NCBI RefSeq assembly: GCF_000264945.2
Contig: NZ_CP013070.1
Coordinates: 3,162,001-3,226,000 of the forward strand
DNA from: Sphingobium indicum B90A
GTDB lineage: Bacteria > Pseudomonadota > Alphaproteobacteria > Sphingomonadales > Sphingomonadaceae
Direction of reading: 5' to 3'
Length of the DNA: 64,000 nt
Shown here: positions 6,699 through 15,389 of the stretch, piece after piece
Numbering within the stretch: the first letter of the stretch is position 1
Layout: every line of letters begins with the position of its first letter
Program-made: the position numbers and the translations under genes
The notes under the pieces: model-generated
Seen by the model: the letters and a program-made list of their open reading frames with translations, nothing else
The model's database searches: none
What the model was told of the DNA's origin: nothing

Positions 6699-9471
6699 GG
6701 GCGGGCTTCCGGGCGGGCGCCGTGGGGATGTCGTCGGGGGCGTAGTCCAGCACCTGCTGCCAGACCTGACCGACAGAGGTCGGCAGGATGACGAGAAGGT
6801 CGCCCGGCCGGCCCAGCTTGAGCGTGGCCTGCACCGCCTCCAACTCGTCGACAATGCGGTGGACCCGCTCGGCCGGAGCGCCTGCGCGCAACGCTCCCTC
6901 GGACATCAGGCCGTTGGTTTCTCCCGGCGGCCGTCCCCGACCGTCGGGGGCTTCGCGGAAGATGATCTCGTCGAAGATCGCCGCTGCAATCCCGCCCATG
7001 TCGATGATGTCGCTGTCGCGCCGGTCTCCAGGGATGCTGACCATGCCGATGACGCGGCGGTGGCGGCCCCGAAGGGCATCGACGACCTGGCCGAGGGCGG
7101 TGAGGCCTGCGGGATTATGAGCATAGTCGAGGATGAAGCGGCGACCGTGCGCGTCGCGGATGTTGAGGCGTCCCGGAGAGTCTGAAAAGGAATTGGTGAA
7201 CGTCGCCAGGCTTTCCCGAATGGTGTCGACCGGAACGCCATGGACAAAGCACATCGCGGCGGCGGCGAGAGCGTTGGCGATGTTGAAATCGGCAATGCCG
7301 TTCAGGGTCACGGGAATATGAGCGGCGGGTATAAGGTCAATGCGTTCGCCCTGATGGTGGATGACGAGCATGCCGCCATCCGGTCCTGGCTCCCGCATGA
7401 GGGCGATGCTGCCTGCCTCGATATGTCGGCGCAGCGGTTCCGGCATGCGGTCGCCGCCATGGAGCGAGAACCAGACGAGCGTGCCCCGTGCGTGCCGGGC
7501 GATCCGCACGCACATGGGATCGTCGGCATTGAGGACCGAGTAGCCGCGCCGGGCGACGCTTTCGACGACGACCGCCTTGACGTTCGCCAGATCCTCCAGC
7601 GTGTCGATGCCCTTGAGGCCAAGATGATCGGGAGTCACGTTGAGAACCGCTCCCACATCCGCCCCGTCAAAGCCCAGCCCTTCGCGGAGGATGCCGCCGC
7701 GCGCGGTTTCCAGGACGGCGGCATCCACGGTCGGGTTGCGCAGGATCGAGCGGGCGCTGCGCGGGCCGCTGGCGTCGGAGGCCTTCAGCAGTTGGCCGCC
7801 GACATGGATGCCGGAGGTCGTTGTCATGCCGACGTTCAGGCCATGGCGGCTCAGCACGCGCTCGACCATGCGGACGGTGGTCGACTTGCCGTTGGTGCCG
7901 GTGATGGCGAAGATCGGAATCCGGCTGCGGCGACCGGGGGGAAAGAGCGCGTCGATGACGGGAGCGGCGACATCGCGCGGCGGGCCCGATGAGGGTTCAA
8001 GATGCATGCGGAAGCCGGGCGCGGCGTTTACCTCGACAATGCCGCCGCCGGTTTCGCTGACCGGCCGGCTGATGTCGGGCGAGAGGAAGTCGATGCCGCA
8101 GACGTCCAGTCCGACCGTTGCCGCCGCCTGCTCGGCGATCAGGCGGTTGAGGGGGTGGATGTCGTCGGTGCGGTCAACGGCAGTGCCGCCAGTGGAGAGA
8201 TTGGCGGTGTCGCGTAGCTGGACCGTTTCTCCACGCGCGGGAACCGTGTCGAGATTACGGCCGGCGCGGGCGAGCAGCGCCGCCATCGCGTCATCGGGCA
8301 CAATGCGGGTGAGCATATCCTCATGCCCCGTTCCCCGGCGCGGATCGCGGTTCACTTCCTCGATCAGTTGAGCAATGGTGAGGCTGCCGTCGCCCACGAC
8401 ATGGGCGGGACGGCGCTCCGCGACCGCGACCAGCTTGCCGCCGATCACCAGCAGGCGGTGGTCCTGGCCGGGAAGCTGCTGTTCGACGATGACGCGCCGG
8501 CCATGCCGCAGGGCGCGATCGAAGGCAGCACGGAAGGCGACCTCATCGCGGATGCCGGTGGTGACGCCCCGGCCGTGGTTGCCGTCGAGCGGCTTGATGA
8601 CGAGAGGCCAGCCCAGGCGTTTCGTTTCGGCGAGCGCTGCGTCCACGTCGCGGAACAGGCCGCCGCGGGGGACGGGCAGGCCGGCTTCGTCCAACAGCCG
8701 CTTGGTGAGGTTCTTGTCCCCGGCGATGTCCACCGCGACCTGCGAGGTGTCGCCGGTAATGCTGGCCCTGATCCGCTTTTGGCGGCTGCCGAGGCCAAGC
8801 TGTATGAGGCTCTGGTCGTTGAGGCGCACCACGGGGATGCCGCGCCGTTCTGCCGCTCGCACCAGAGCGGCGGTCGTGGGTCCAAGGCCGTTGCGGCGCA
8901 TAATGGCGCGAAGCGTCTCCACCATGGCCCCGACATTCCGCGGATCGGGGGGAAGGGAGGTTCCCAGGCGCCGGACGCCCGCGATGCCGCGCAGCCCCTC
9001 CGGCACGAGCGAGAGGACAAGCGCGATGGCGCACGCACCCGCCTCAAGCCCTGCCTCCTCATCCTGATAGGCATAGAGGATATTATACACCCCAGGCCGG
9101 CCCTTCACCGAGCGGGTCTTGCCACGCGTCACCCTGGCGCCGGCGAGGCACTGAAGTTCCAGCGCGACATGTTCGATGACATGGCCAAGCCATGTTCCCG
9201 ATTGCAGGCGGCGGACAAGGCCGCCAGGCTCCTGGTAGCTGCATCCATGCGCGGCAAGGCCCGGAAGCAAAGTCATCAGATGGTCCGCGAACAAGGGCAG
9301 CCGATCGGTGGGCCATTCTTCGAGCGTGCCGAGATCGACCTGGATCCGGATCATCGGCCGATTGCTGAAGAAATGCGGGCCGCGATAGATGCTGCGCTCC
9401 AATATGGTCAGCGCACGAACATGGCCGGCCTCCTCACGAGGCGCGGCCTGCGGCAGTTCGATCTCCTTCAT
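6691..9471 (-). CDS. cphA: Cyanophycin synthetase
   Basis: About 926 residues. It polymerises Asp and Arg into cyanophycin, an insoluble nitrogen and carbon store, using ATP. The order of parts is: N-terminal domain (SIYRGPHFFSNRPMIRIQVD), an ATP-grasp domain over roughly residues 250-500 (KNLTKRLLDEAGLPVPRGG, WPLVIKPLDGNHGRGVT), and a Mur-ligase-like domain with P-loop GTNGKSTTVRM near 522-532 and DYAHNPAGL further on. The ATG at 9471 has GGAGAC seven bases upstream. An upstream in-frame ATG at 9555 would add 28 residues unlike the family. First gene of the operon, with an AT-rich probable promoter region at about 9530-9650. Confidence 0.94.
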   Translation of the reverse strand: MKEIELPQAAPREEAGHVRALTILERSIYRGPHFFSNRPMIRIQVDLGTLEEWPTDRLPLFADHLMTLLPGLAAHGCSYQEPGGLVRRLQSGTWLGHVIEHVALELQCLAGARVTRGKTRSVKGRPGVYNILYAYQDEEAGLEAGACAIALVLSLVPEGLRGIAGVRRLGTSLPPDPRNVGAMVETLRAIMRRNGLGPTTAALVRAAERRGIPVVRLNDQSLIQLGLGSRQKRIRASITGDTSQVAVDIAGDKNLTKRLLDEAGLPVPRGGLFRDVDAALAETKRLGWPLVIKPLDGNHGRGVTTGIRDEVAFRAAFDRALRHGRRVIVEQQLPGQDHRLLVIGGKLVAVAERRPAHVVGDGSLTIAQLIEEVNRDPRRGTGHEDMLTRIVPDDAMAALLARAGRNLDTVPARGETVQLRDTANLSTGGTAVDRTDDIHPLNRLIAEQAAATVGLDVCGIDFLSPDISRPVSETGGGIVEVNAAPGFRMHLEPSSGPPRDVAAPVIDALFPPGRRSRIPIFAITGTNGKSTTVRMVERVLSRHGLNVGMTTTSGIHVGGQLLKASDASGPRSARSILRNPTVDAAVLETARGGILREGLGFDGADVGAVLNVTPDHLGLKGIDTLEDLANVKAVVVESVARRGYSVLNADDPMCVRIARHARGTLVWFSLHGGDRMPEPLRRHIEAGSIALMREPGPDGGMLVIHHQGERIDLIPAAHIPVTLNGIADFNIANALAAAAMCFVHGVPVDTIRESLATFTNSFSDSPGRLNIRDAHGRRFILDYAHNPAGLTALGQVVDALRGRHRRVIGMVSIPGDRRDSDIIDMGGIAAAIFDEIIFREAPDGRGRPPGETNGLMSEGALRAGAPAERVHRIVDELEAVQATLKLGRPGDLLVILPTSVGQVWQQVLDYAPDDIPTAPARKPAHV

Positions 9472-9529
9472 GATGTCTCCAGTTCTTGCGCGTCGCGAGG
9501 CGACCGCGTCGGGCTGGCTTAAACTTCCC

Positions 9530-9660
9530 TGATCGCAAACTGTTCCAGTCAACATAGGTTATTCTCAAGTAGAAATAAGAAATACGATGTAACACTGAAA
9601 TAAATTTCTCTTCAAACAAGTGCAGTATAAATATAAATTTTGATTTATGTTTACGAGGGT
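9530..9660 (-). promoter_or_regulatory. AT-rich probable promoter region of the cph operon
   Basis: This stretch is strongly AT-rich (for example TATAAATATAAATTTTGATT on the + strand) compared with the surrounding high-GC DNA, and lies 60-190 bp upstream of the cphA ATG with no gene in between. I cannot fix exact -35 and -10 boxes. From 9660 to 9774 there is no gene I recognise. Confidence 0.35.
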
Positions 9661-9774
9661 CCAGGCGGATGGCCGGTCGAGAGTATCTGGCGGCCGTCGC
9701 TTACGGCCGAAGGGGCGAGCGGCAGCACAGTGGCGCGGCGCAGTTGGTCGAAACCAATGAGGGGCTGGGACTGA

Positions 9775-10007
9775 TTAGGCAGCGTGGACAAATTCGGAAT
9801 GTCGGGAAATGGCCATGAGCGGACCAAAGAAACCCGTTCGGGCTGAGCTTGTCGAAGCCCTTTACTTTTCTTTTGGGGCCACGGTTCTGAAGAAGAAGTG
9901 AAGCCCTTCGACAAGCTCAGGGCGAACGGGTGAAAGAAAACCGGACTGTCCGCGCCCCACCCAAATCACTCAGTCCGGCAAGTCTTGAATTTGTCCACGC
10001 TGCCTAA
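9775..10007. repeat. MITE-like element, family 1, copy B, with perfect terminal inverted repeats
   Basis: A 233-bp element with perfect 21-bp terminal inverted repeats at 9775-9795 (TTAGGCAGCGTGGACAAATT and one more base) and 9987-10007. Inside is a separate dyad at about 9832-9861 and 9901-9931 built on CTTCGACAAGCTCAGGGC, a palindrome family also found alone at 53945-54024. No reading frame of note is present. Size, ends and lack of genes fit a miniature inverted-repeat transposable element moved by a transposase elsewhere. Confidence 0.75.
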
Positions 10008-10054
10008 CACTGGCAGCGAGGACGTGCGCCATCCCGGTCAGCCTGTTCCGGTTT

Positions 10055-10936
10055 TCAGCTGGATGGGTCCGGCTCTGTTGCGATCGTCCTGAACCCGATA
10101 TGGGACGTGCCAAGGTCCAGTTCCTGGGCCTGGAAAGCGGCGGGCCTGAAATTGGCGCAATAGTTCATCGCGCAGAGATAGGAGCCGCCCTTGATCAGTC
10201 CGTTGCCGCCGCGCATTTCGCTGGTCCATTCCCAGACATTGCCGACCATGTCGTGCAGGCCGAAGCCGTTACCATCAAAGCAGCCCACCGGCGCCAAGCC
10301 GACATGGCCGTCCTGGCCGGTATCGCGGACCGGGAACACGCCCTGCCAGCTATTGGCGGTCGGATGCCCTTCGCCATCATAGGCCCAGCTACGCGGATCG
10401 CGCGGGCCGGACTGATCGCCCCGCGCCGCCCTTTCCCATTGCGCTTCATCCGGCAGGGCCGCCCCGGCCCAACGGGCATAGGCGGCGGCATCCTGGTAAT
10501 TGACGTGGACGACGGGCCAGTCCTCCCGGCCCGCAATGTCGCTGCCGGGGCCGTCGGGATGGCGCCAGTCCGCCCGCTGCCGATAGCGCCACCAATTGCC
10601 GGCATTGTTGAGGTCAACCGGACCGGTCGGCTGGACGAAGACGGCCGACCCCCCTTCCTGCTCAGCGGCGGTGCGATAGCCGGTGGCGGCGACGAAGGCG
10701 GCGAACTGGCGATTGGTCACTTCATGCCGGTCGATCCAGAAGGCGGGGACGGCAACCGCCTGGCCCGGCCGCCCATCTCCATCCTCGCCCAGCAGCACCG
10801 TCCCGGCCGGCACCAGCACGCGGCCGTCCTGCGCGTCGCAGCGTGGACCCGGACCGGCGGCAGGCGGCGGCGCGGCGCCCAGCAGCGCAATCGCGCAGGC
10901 CGCGAATGCTCCCGCACGCCGCCGTCCATGGCTCAT
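10055..10936 (-). CDS. Formylglycine-generating enzyme family protein, probably exported
   Basis: 293 residues of the FGE-sulfatase (SUMF1) family, which oxidises the active-site Cys of sulfatases to formylglycine using O2 and copper. The paired catalytic cysteines are present as Cys255-AMNY-Cys260, matching the C-X4-C of characterised FGE. Also seen are IDRHEVTNRQFAAFV, LPDEAQWERAARG and NVWEWTSE. The first 30 residues (RRR, then a hydrophobic AFAACAIALLGAAPPPAAG) look like a Sec signal peptide. The ATG overlaps the sulfatase stop by 4 bp (ATGA), so the sulfatase is the obvious substrate. An exported FGE is less usual than a cytoplasmic one. Confidence 0.88.
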   Translation of the reverse strand: MSHGRRRAGAFAACAIALLGAAPPPAAGPGPRCDAQDGRVLVPAGTVLLGEDGDGRPGQAVAVPAFWIDRHEVTNRQFAAFVAATGYRTAAEQEGGSAVFVQPTGPVDLNNAGNWWRYRQRADWRHPDGPGSDIAGREDWPVVHVNYQDAAAYARWAGAALPDEAQWERAARGDQSGPRDPRSWAYDGEGHPTANSWQGVFPVRDTGQDGHVGLAPVGCFDGNGFGLHDMVGNVWEWTSEMRGGNGLIKGGSYLCAMNYCANFRPAAFQAQELDLGTSHIGFRTIATEPDPSS

Positions 10937-12678
10937 GGCTTTGCCGCGCCTTCCGGCTTGGCGGCTTCGGGCGGTGGCAGGACCACGCCCTTGTCCTTGG
11001 CATAGCTGTCCCAGTCGGCGACCAGCTCCTTGAGTTTCGCTGGTTCGGCCGCTGCCAGATCATGGGCTTCGGCCGGATCCTGGGCGACGTTGAACAATTG
11101 CCAGACGCCGGTGCCGACGCTGTTGCGCGGATAGGCGCTGCTCGACGTCGGCAGATAGACCGCCTTCCAGTCGCCCTTGCGCAGCGCGCGGCGGTAGAAA
11201 AGTTCGGTCCCGACCGCTTCGGTCGGCTGGCGCACTTCCGCCTGCCCGCCGGTCAGCACCGGCACCAGGCTATGCCCCTGGAAGGGCAGGATCGCATGGC
11301 CGGCGAAGGTCGCGGGCTGTTGCAGCCCGGCGAGGTCCAGCAGGGTCGGCGCGACGTCGGTGACGCTGAACAGGCCGCCCGCGATCCGCCGCCCTGCGAC
11401 GCCGCGCCCGGCGGCGAAAGCGGTGACGCGGGTGCCGCCCTCGGTCGGATAGCTCTTCACCAGCCAGGACGGCGAACTGTTCGCCTGCGCCCAGCCGGGG
11501 CCGTAGCCGACATAGGAGGAAGCCTTTCCGATATTGTCGAGGCTGTTGTCGATCTTGAGCGCGGGCAGCTTGTCGGGCTTCAGCGCCGCCTGGAAGGGTG
11601 CCTCGATCACATTGCCCTCCGGCCCGTTGTCGGCGAGGAAGATGATGACCGTATCGTCATAGCGGCCCAGCTTCTTGAGCACCTCCACCACGCGGCCGAC
11701 ATTCTGGTCCATGCGATCGACCATTGCGGCATAGACTTCCATCTTGCGCGCTTCGATGGCCTTTTCGTCGGCGCTGAGCGAGGCCCAGGGCTTCACGCCC
11801 TCCCAGTCGTGCGGCTTCAGGTCGACGGGGACGAGGCCCAATTGCTTCTGCCGCGCCAGCCGCGCGTCGCGCAATGCTTCATAGCCCGCGTCATAGCGGC
11901 CCTTATATTTGGCGATCGTTTCCGCCGGCGCCTGCATCGGCCAGTGCGGCGTGGTGTAGGGCAGATAGGCGAAGAAGGGCCGCTGGTCCTTCGCGCCTTC
12001 CTCCAGGAAGCCGATCAGCCGGTCGGTGAAATAATCGGCCGAATAACGTCCCTTGGGATATTTCACGATCCTGCCATTGTCGCGATAGGTGGATGCGCCG
12101 CCGATCGCCGCCCATGCCTTGTTCTGGTCGGCGCCGAAATGATTGCCCAGCCCCTGGAGCAACGCATAGGAACGCTCGAACCCGCGCGCGGCCGGGCCGC
12201 GCTCGGGCGTCAGGCCCAGATGCCATTTGCCGGACATGAGCGTGCGATAGCCGCCCTGATGCAGCAGTTCGGCGATAGAGGCGACCCGGTCGTTGAGATA
12301 GCCTTCATAGCCGGGCTGGCCGATCTGGTTGGGCTGGAGGGTTTCGGCCATCGAACCCACGCCGGCCTGATGATTGTCGACGCCGCTCAGCAGCATGGAG
12401 CGGGTGGGCGAGCAGGTCGGCGCGGTGTGAAAGCCGGTGAAGCGCACCCCGGCATTGGCGATGGCGTCCAGATTGGGGGTCTGAATCTCGCCGCCAAAGG
12501 CTCCCAGATCGGACCAGCCAAGGTCGTCGGCGACGATGACAAGGAAGTTGGGCTGACGCTGAGTCGCACCCGGCGCAGCGACGGGATCGGCCGCCGGCGC
12601 CGCCCGCACCACCGGCGCAGCGACGACGGCAAGCGCGGTCGCCGTCAGAAAGGCGGATAATTTCAACATCTTATTCAT
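10933..12678 (-). CDS. Exported sulfatase (arylsulfatase type, formylglycine-dependent)
   Basis: 581 residues. It hydrolyses sulfate esters and releases sulfate, probably in the periplasm. A Sec signal peptide (LSAFLTATALAVVAAPVVRA) is followed by the metal-binding DDLG at 51-54 and the sulfatase signature CSPTR (Cys89 to Arg93), in which Cys89 must become formylglycine. KWHLG and FFAYLPYTTPHWPMQAP follow, as in AslA-like arylsulfatases. It is the first gene of a two-gene operon with the FGE homologue and faces away from the TonB receptor at 12863. The substrate (aryl, alkyl or sugar sulfate) is not determined. Confidence 0.93.
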   Translation of the reverse strand: MNKMLKLSAFLTATALAVVAAPVVRAAPAADPVAAPGATQRQPNFLVIVADDLGWSDLGAFGGEIQTPNLDAIANAGVRFTGFHTAPTCSPTRSMLLSGVDNHQAGVGSMAETLQPNQIGQPGYEGYLNDRVASIAELLHQGGYRTLMSGKWHLGLTPERGPAARGFERSYALLQGLGNHFGADQNKAWAAIGGASTYRDNGRIVKYPKGRYSADYFTDRLIGFLEEGAKDQRPFFAYLPYTTPHWPMQAPAETIAKYKGRYDAGYEALRDARLARQKQLGLVPVDLKPHDWEGVKPWASLSADEKAIEARKMEVYAAMVDRMDQNVGRVVEVLKKLGRYDDTVIIFLADNGPEGNVIEAPFQAALKPDKLPALKIDNSLDNIGKASSYVGYGPGWAQANSSPSWLVKSYPTEGGTRVTAFAAGRGVAGRRIAGGLFSVTDVAPTLLDLAGLQQPATFAGHAILPFQGHSLVPVLTGGQAEVRQPTEAVGTELFYRRALRKGDWKAVYLPTSSSAYPRNSVGTGVWQLFNVAQDPAEAHDLAAAEPAKLKELVADWDSYAKDKGVVLPPPEAAKPEGAAKP

Positions 12679-12862
12679 AGCCGATCTCCGGAACCGAAAG
12701 AGAAATTGCCCGCCGGACCTAAGCGGACATCGCGCGATTCCGAAACAATCTATTGTCTACTGCATCGATAGAAAAACTGTCTCGCCATATGTCCAGATAA
12801 TTCTCTAGTCGTTCCGTTGAGAAAGACTCAACCGTCATCGTCGTCATGAAAAAAGGGGTTTC
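12679..12862. promoter_or_regulatory. Shared divergent promoter region, sulfatase and TonB receptor
   Basis: These 184 bases separate two genes that diverge and have no coding content. The middle (about 12740-12800) is AT-rich. A single regulator here could control both the sulfatase operon and the receptor, which would fit a common substrate. No clear operator was identified. Confidence 0.4.
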
Positions 12863-15256
12863 ATGTCTATCCGTCACACTGCATCTCCGCTTGCCCTCGC
12901 CATCATTCTCGCCGCAACGTCGCCGCAGACCCAGGCGGCGGAGCGCGAAGCCGCCGCCGACATGGCAGCCGTCGACGCTGTCGATTCCGCTGATGCCGGC
13001 AGCGCAATCATCATCACTGCCCGGCGCCGGAACGAGAAAATCCAGGACGTGCCCGTCGCCGCGAACAGCTATGGCGGCGAGCAGATCGAAGCTACGCGGA
13101 CCTACAATCTGCGCGATCTTCAGGCCCTCAGCCCCAGCCTCGTGGTGACGGTGACCAATCCGCGCAACACCAGCATCAACATCCGCGGCCTCGGCAACAA
13201 CGTCTCCGTTTACAATGACGGGCTGGAGCCGGCGGTCGGCGTCTACATGGACCAGGTCTATCTCGCCCGGCCCGGCCAGGCGGTCTTCGATCTCGCCGAC
13301 ATTGAGCGGATCGAGGTTCTGCGTGGCCCGCAGGGCACCCTCTTCGGCAAGAATACATCGGCGGGCGCGGTCGTCATCACCACCAAATCACCGACTTTCG
13401 AGCCGGAGATCGGCGGCGATCTGACCTATGGCAATTATGATTTCCGTCAGTTGCACGCCTATGCGAGCGGCGCGCTGGTCGACGACAAGCTCGCGGCCCG
13501 CATCTATGTCTCCAAGACGGATCGGGACGGCTATGTCACCAATCGCTATGACGACAGCAGGACACAGGATTATCATGATTTCGGCCTGCGCGGACAGTTG
13601 CTGTTCACGCCGACCGACAATTTCAAGCTGCGGCTGATCGGCGATTATGGCTTCCAGAAACAGCAGACTGCGGCGGCCGTCTTGACCGGCGTCATCCGCA
13701 CCTATGACAATGGCGTCAATTTCGCGAACAACTATACCGATCGGACTGCCCGGCTCGGCGTGCCGGTCGTTGCAGATGCGCCGGGCGAGCGCATCGTCGA
13801 TATGGATGGCAATCCCCGATACAAGATGCGCCAGCGCGGCGTGTCCGCCATCGCGGACCTCGCCTTGCAGGGACATTCCCTGACCTCCGTCACTTCCTGG
13901 CGTCGGTGGGACTGGTATCCGCACAATGATGGCGACAGCACCCGTCTGGATGCTGGCCGGGATTTTCACCAGAGCAACAACCAGCAGCAGTTCAGTCAGG
14001 AGTTGCGCATCGCTTCCGAGGGTGAGCGCAAAGTCGACTATATCGCCGGCCTCTATTATCTGTGGCAGTCGATCAAGGCGGAAGCGCTCAATGCCTATGG
14101 CGCGAACGCGGCGCCCTGGTTCCTGGCGCCCACGGTCGATCCGGCTGTCGGGGCGGCGGCACTCAACAATTATACCGTTCTCAGCCATTCGAAGCCCGTG
14201 ACGAACAGCTACGCCGCATTCGGCCAGACGATCTGGCACGTCACGCCGACGATCGACCTCACCACCGGCCTGCGCTACACCTATGAAACCAAGAGCGGCT
14301 GGTTCGATCAGGAGGCGACGGGCGCCGATCTGAGCGGTTTGACGACCGCGCAGCAGGCTGCCGCGCAGGCGATCCGCGCGCGATACGGCGTCGCCAACCA
14401 TTATGAGGCGAAGACGAAGGAAGGCCGCTTGTCGGGTCAGGCGACGCTGTCCTGGAAAATGACGCCGGACGCATTGCTCTACGCCACCTATGGACGTGGA
14501 AACAAGTTCGGCGGGCTGAACCTTGCCAATATCGTCACGACCGGCCAGTTCGCCGTCGATCCTGTCATCAAGCCGGAAACCATCGACAGCTATGAACTGG
14601 GACTGAAGACCAGTTGGTCGGGCGGCAAGCTGACGGTGAACCTCGCCGGCTTCTGGACCGACGTCAGCGATTATCAGACGACGATCGTCGATACCGCTCC
14701 GGATCGCAACAACATCTCCTACTTCACCAATGTGGGCAAGGTGCGCACGCGCGGGTTCGAGGGAGACATTCGCCTCGTCCCCGCCGCATGGCTGTCGCTC
14801 TATGGCTCGGGCACCTATACCGACGCGCAATATGTGAGCTATCCCAACGCACCTTGTCCGATCGAGACGACGGGCATCGTGTCCTGCAATCTGTCGGGCG
14901 ACAGATTGCCGGGCGTATCGAAATGGGCCTTCTCCGCCGGCGGCGAGGCCAAGGCTGCAATCGGCAATCGCCTGGGACATGACGCGGAGGTCTATGCCGG
15001 CGCTGATTTCAGCTATCGCTCCAACTTCTACACGACGGCGAGCCTGTCGCGCTATTCGCTGATTCCCGGCTACAGCCTGCTCAACGCGCGCATCGGCGTA
15101 CGAGCTTTGGATGGAGCGCTGGACCTGCAGTTGTGGGGCCGCAACCTCTTCGACAAGGATTATTTCCAGAGCCTGTCAGCCGCCAATATCGGGGCGATCA
15201 CCGGCACATTGGGGGATCCGCGAACCTATGGCGTGACTCTCCGGACGCGTTTCTAG
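12863..15256 (+). CDS. TonB-dependent outer-membrane receptor
   Basis: 797 residues. A Sec signal peptide ends near QTQAA; the TonB-box region is AIIITARRRNEKIQDVPVAA; the plug carries INIRGLGNN and IEVLRGPQGTLFGKNTSAGA; the barrel ends in TLRTRF with terminal Phe. The start ATG follows AAAAGGGG. It is divergent from the sulfatase operon and 133 bp ahead of a flavin monooxygenase, so it may import a sulfate ester, sulfonate or a product of sulfatase action. That ligand assignment is inference. Confidence 0.93.
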   Translation: MSIRHTASPLALAIILAATSPQTQAAEREAAADMAAVDAVDSADAGSAIIITARRRNEKIQDVPVAANSYGGEQIEATRTYNLRDLQALSPSLVVTVTNPRNTSINIRGLGNNVSVYNDGLEPAVGVYMDQVYLARPGQAVFDLADIERIEVLRGPQGTLFGKNTSAGAVVITTKSPTFEPEIGGDLTYGNYDFRQLHAYASGALVDDKLAARIYVSKTDRDGYVTNRYDDSRTQDYHDFGLRGQLLFTPTDNFKLRLIGDYGFQKQQTAAAVLTGVIRTYDNGVNFANNYTDRTARLGVPVVADAPGERIVDMDGNPRYKMRQRGVSAIADLALQGHSLTSVTSWRRWDWYPHNDGDSTRLDAGRDFHQSNNQQQFSQELRIASEGERKVDYIAGLYYLWQSIKAEALNAYGANAAPWFLAPTVDPAVGAAALNNYTVLSHSKPVTNSYAAFGQTIWHVTPTIDLTTGLRYTYETKSGWFDQEATGADLSGLTTAQQAAAQAIRARYGVANHYEAKTKEGRLSGQATLSWKMTPDALLYATYGRGNKFGGLNLANIVTTGQFAVDPVIKPETIDSYELGLKTSWSGGKLTVNLAGFWTDVSDYQTTIVDTAPDRNNISYFTNVGKVRTRGFEGDIRLVPAAWLSLYGSGTYTDAQYVSYPNAPCPIETTGIVSCNLSGDRLPGVSKWAFSAGGEAKAAIGNRLGHDAEVYAGADFSYRSNFYTTASLSRYSLIPGYSLLNARIGVRALDGALDLQLWGRNLFDKDYFQSLSAANIGAITGTLGDPRTYGVTLRTRF

Positions 15257-15389
15257 GACCGGTCGATATTCGCCGCCCCATGGCAGGATAACTGGTGATC
15301 ATTATGTGTATTATTCAATCAAGACCAAGGAAAACTCGTTCGCGGCCAGCCGGATCTTTGCGTAGCGCATGTCCGAAGGAGACTTTCCC

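Noticed and set aside
9660..9774. A short + strand frame starting GREYLAAVAYGRRG
   Set aside because: No ribosome site, runs into the MITE, no family recognised; treated as non-coding.
10843..12660. A 605-codon + strand frame over the sulfatase
   Set aside because: Antisense to the sulfatase, which has signal peptide, CSPTR and metal-binding residues.
13388..14980. A 530-codon minus-strand frame in the second TonB receptor
   Set aside because: Antisense shadow of a clear receptor gene, with no ribosome site or domain.
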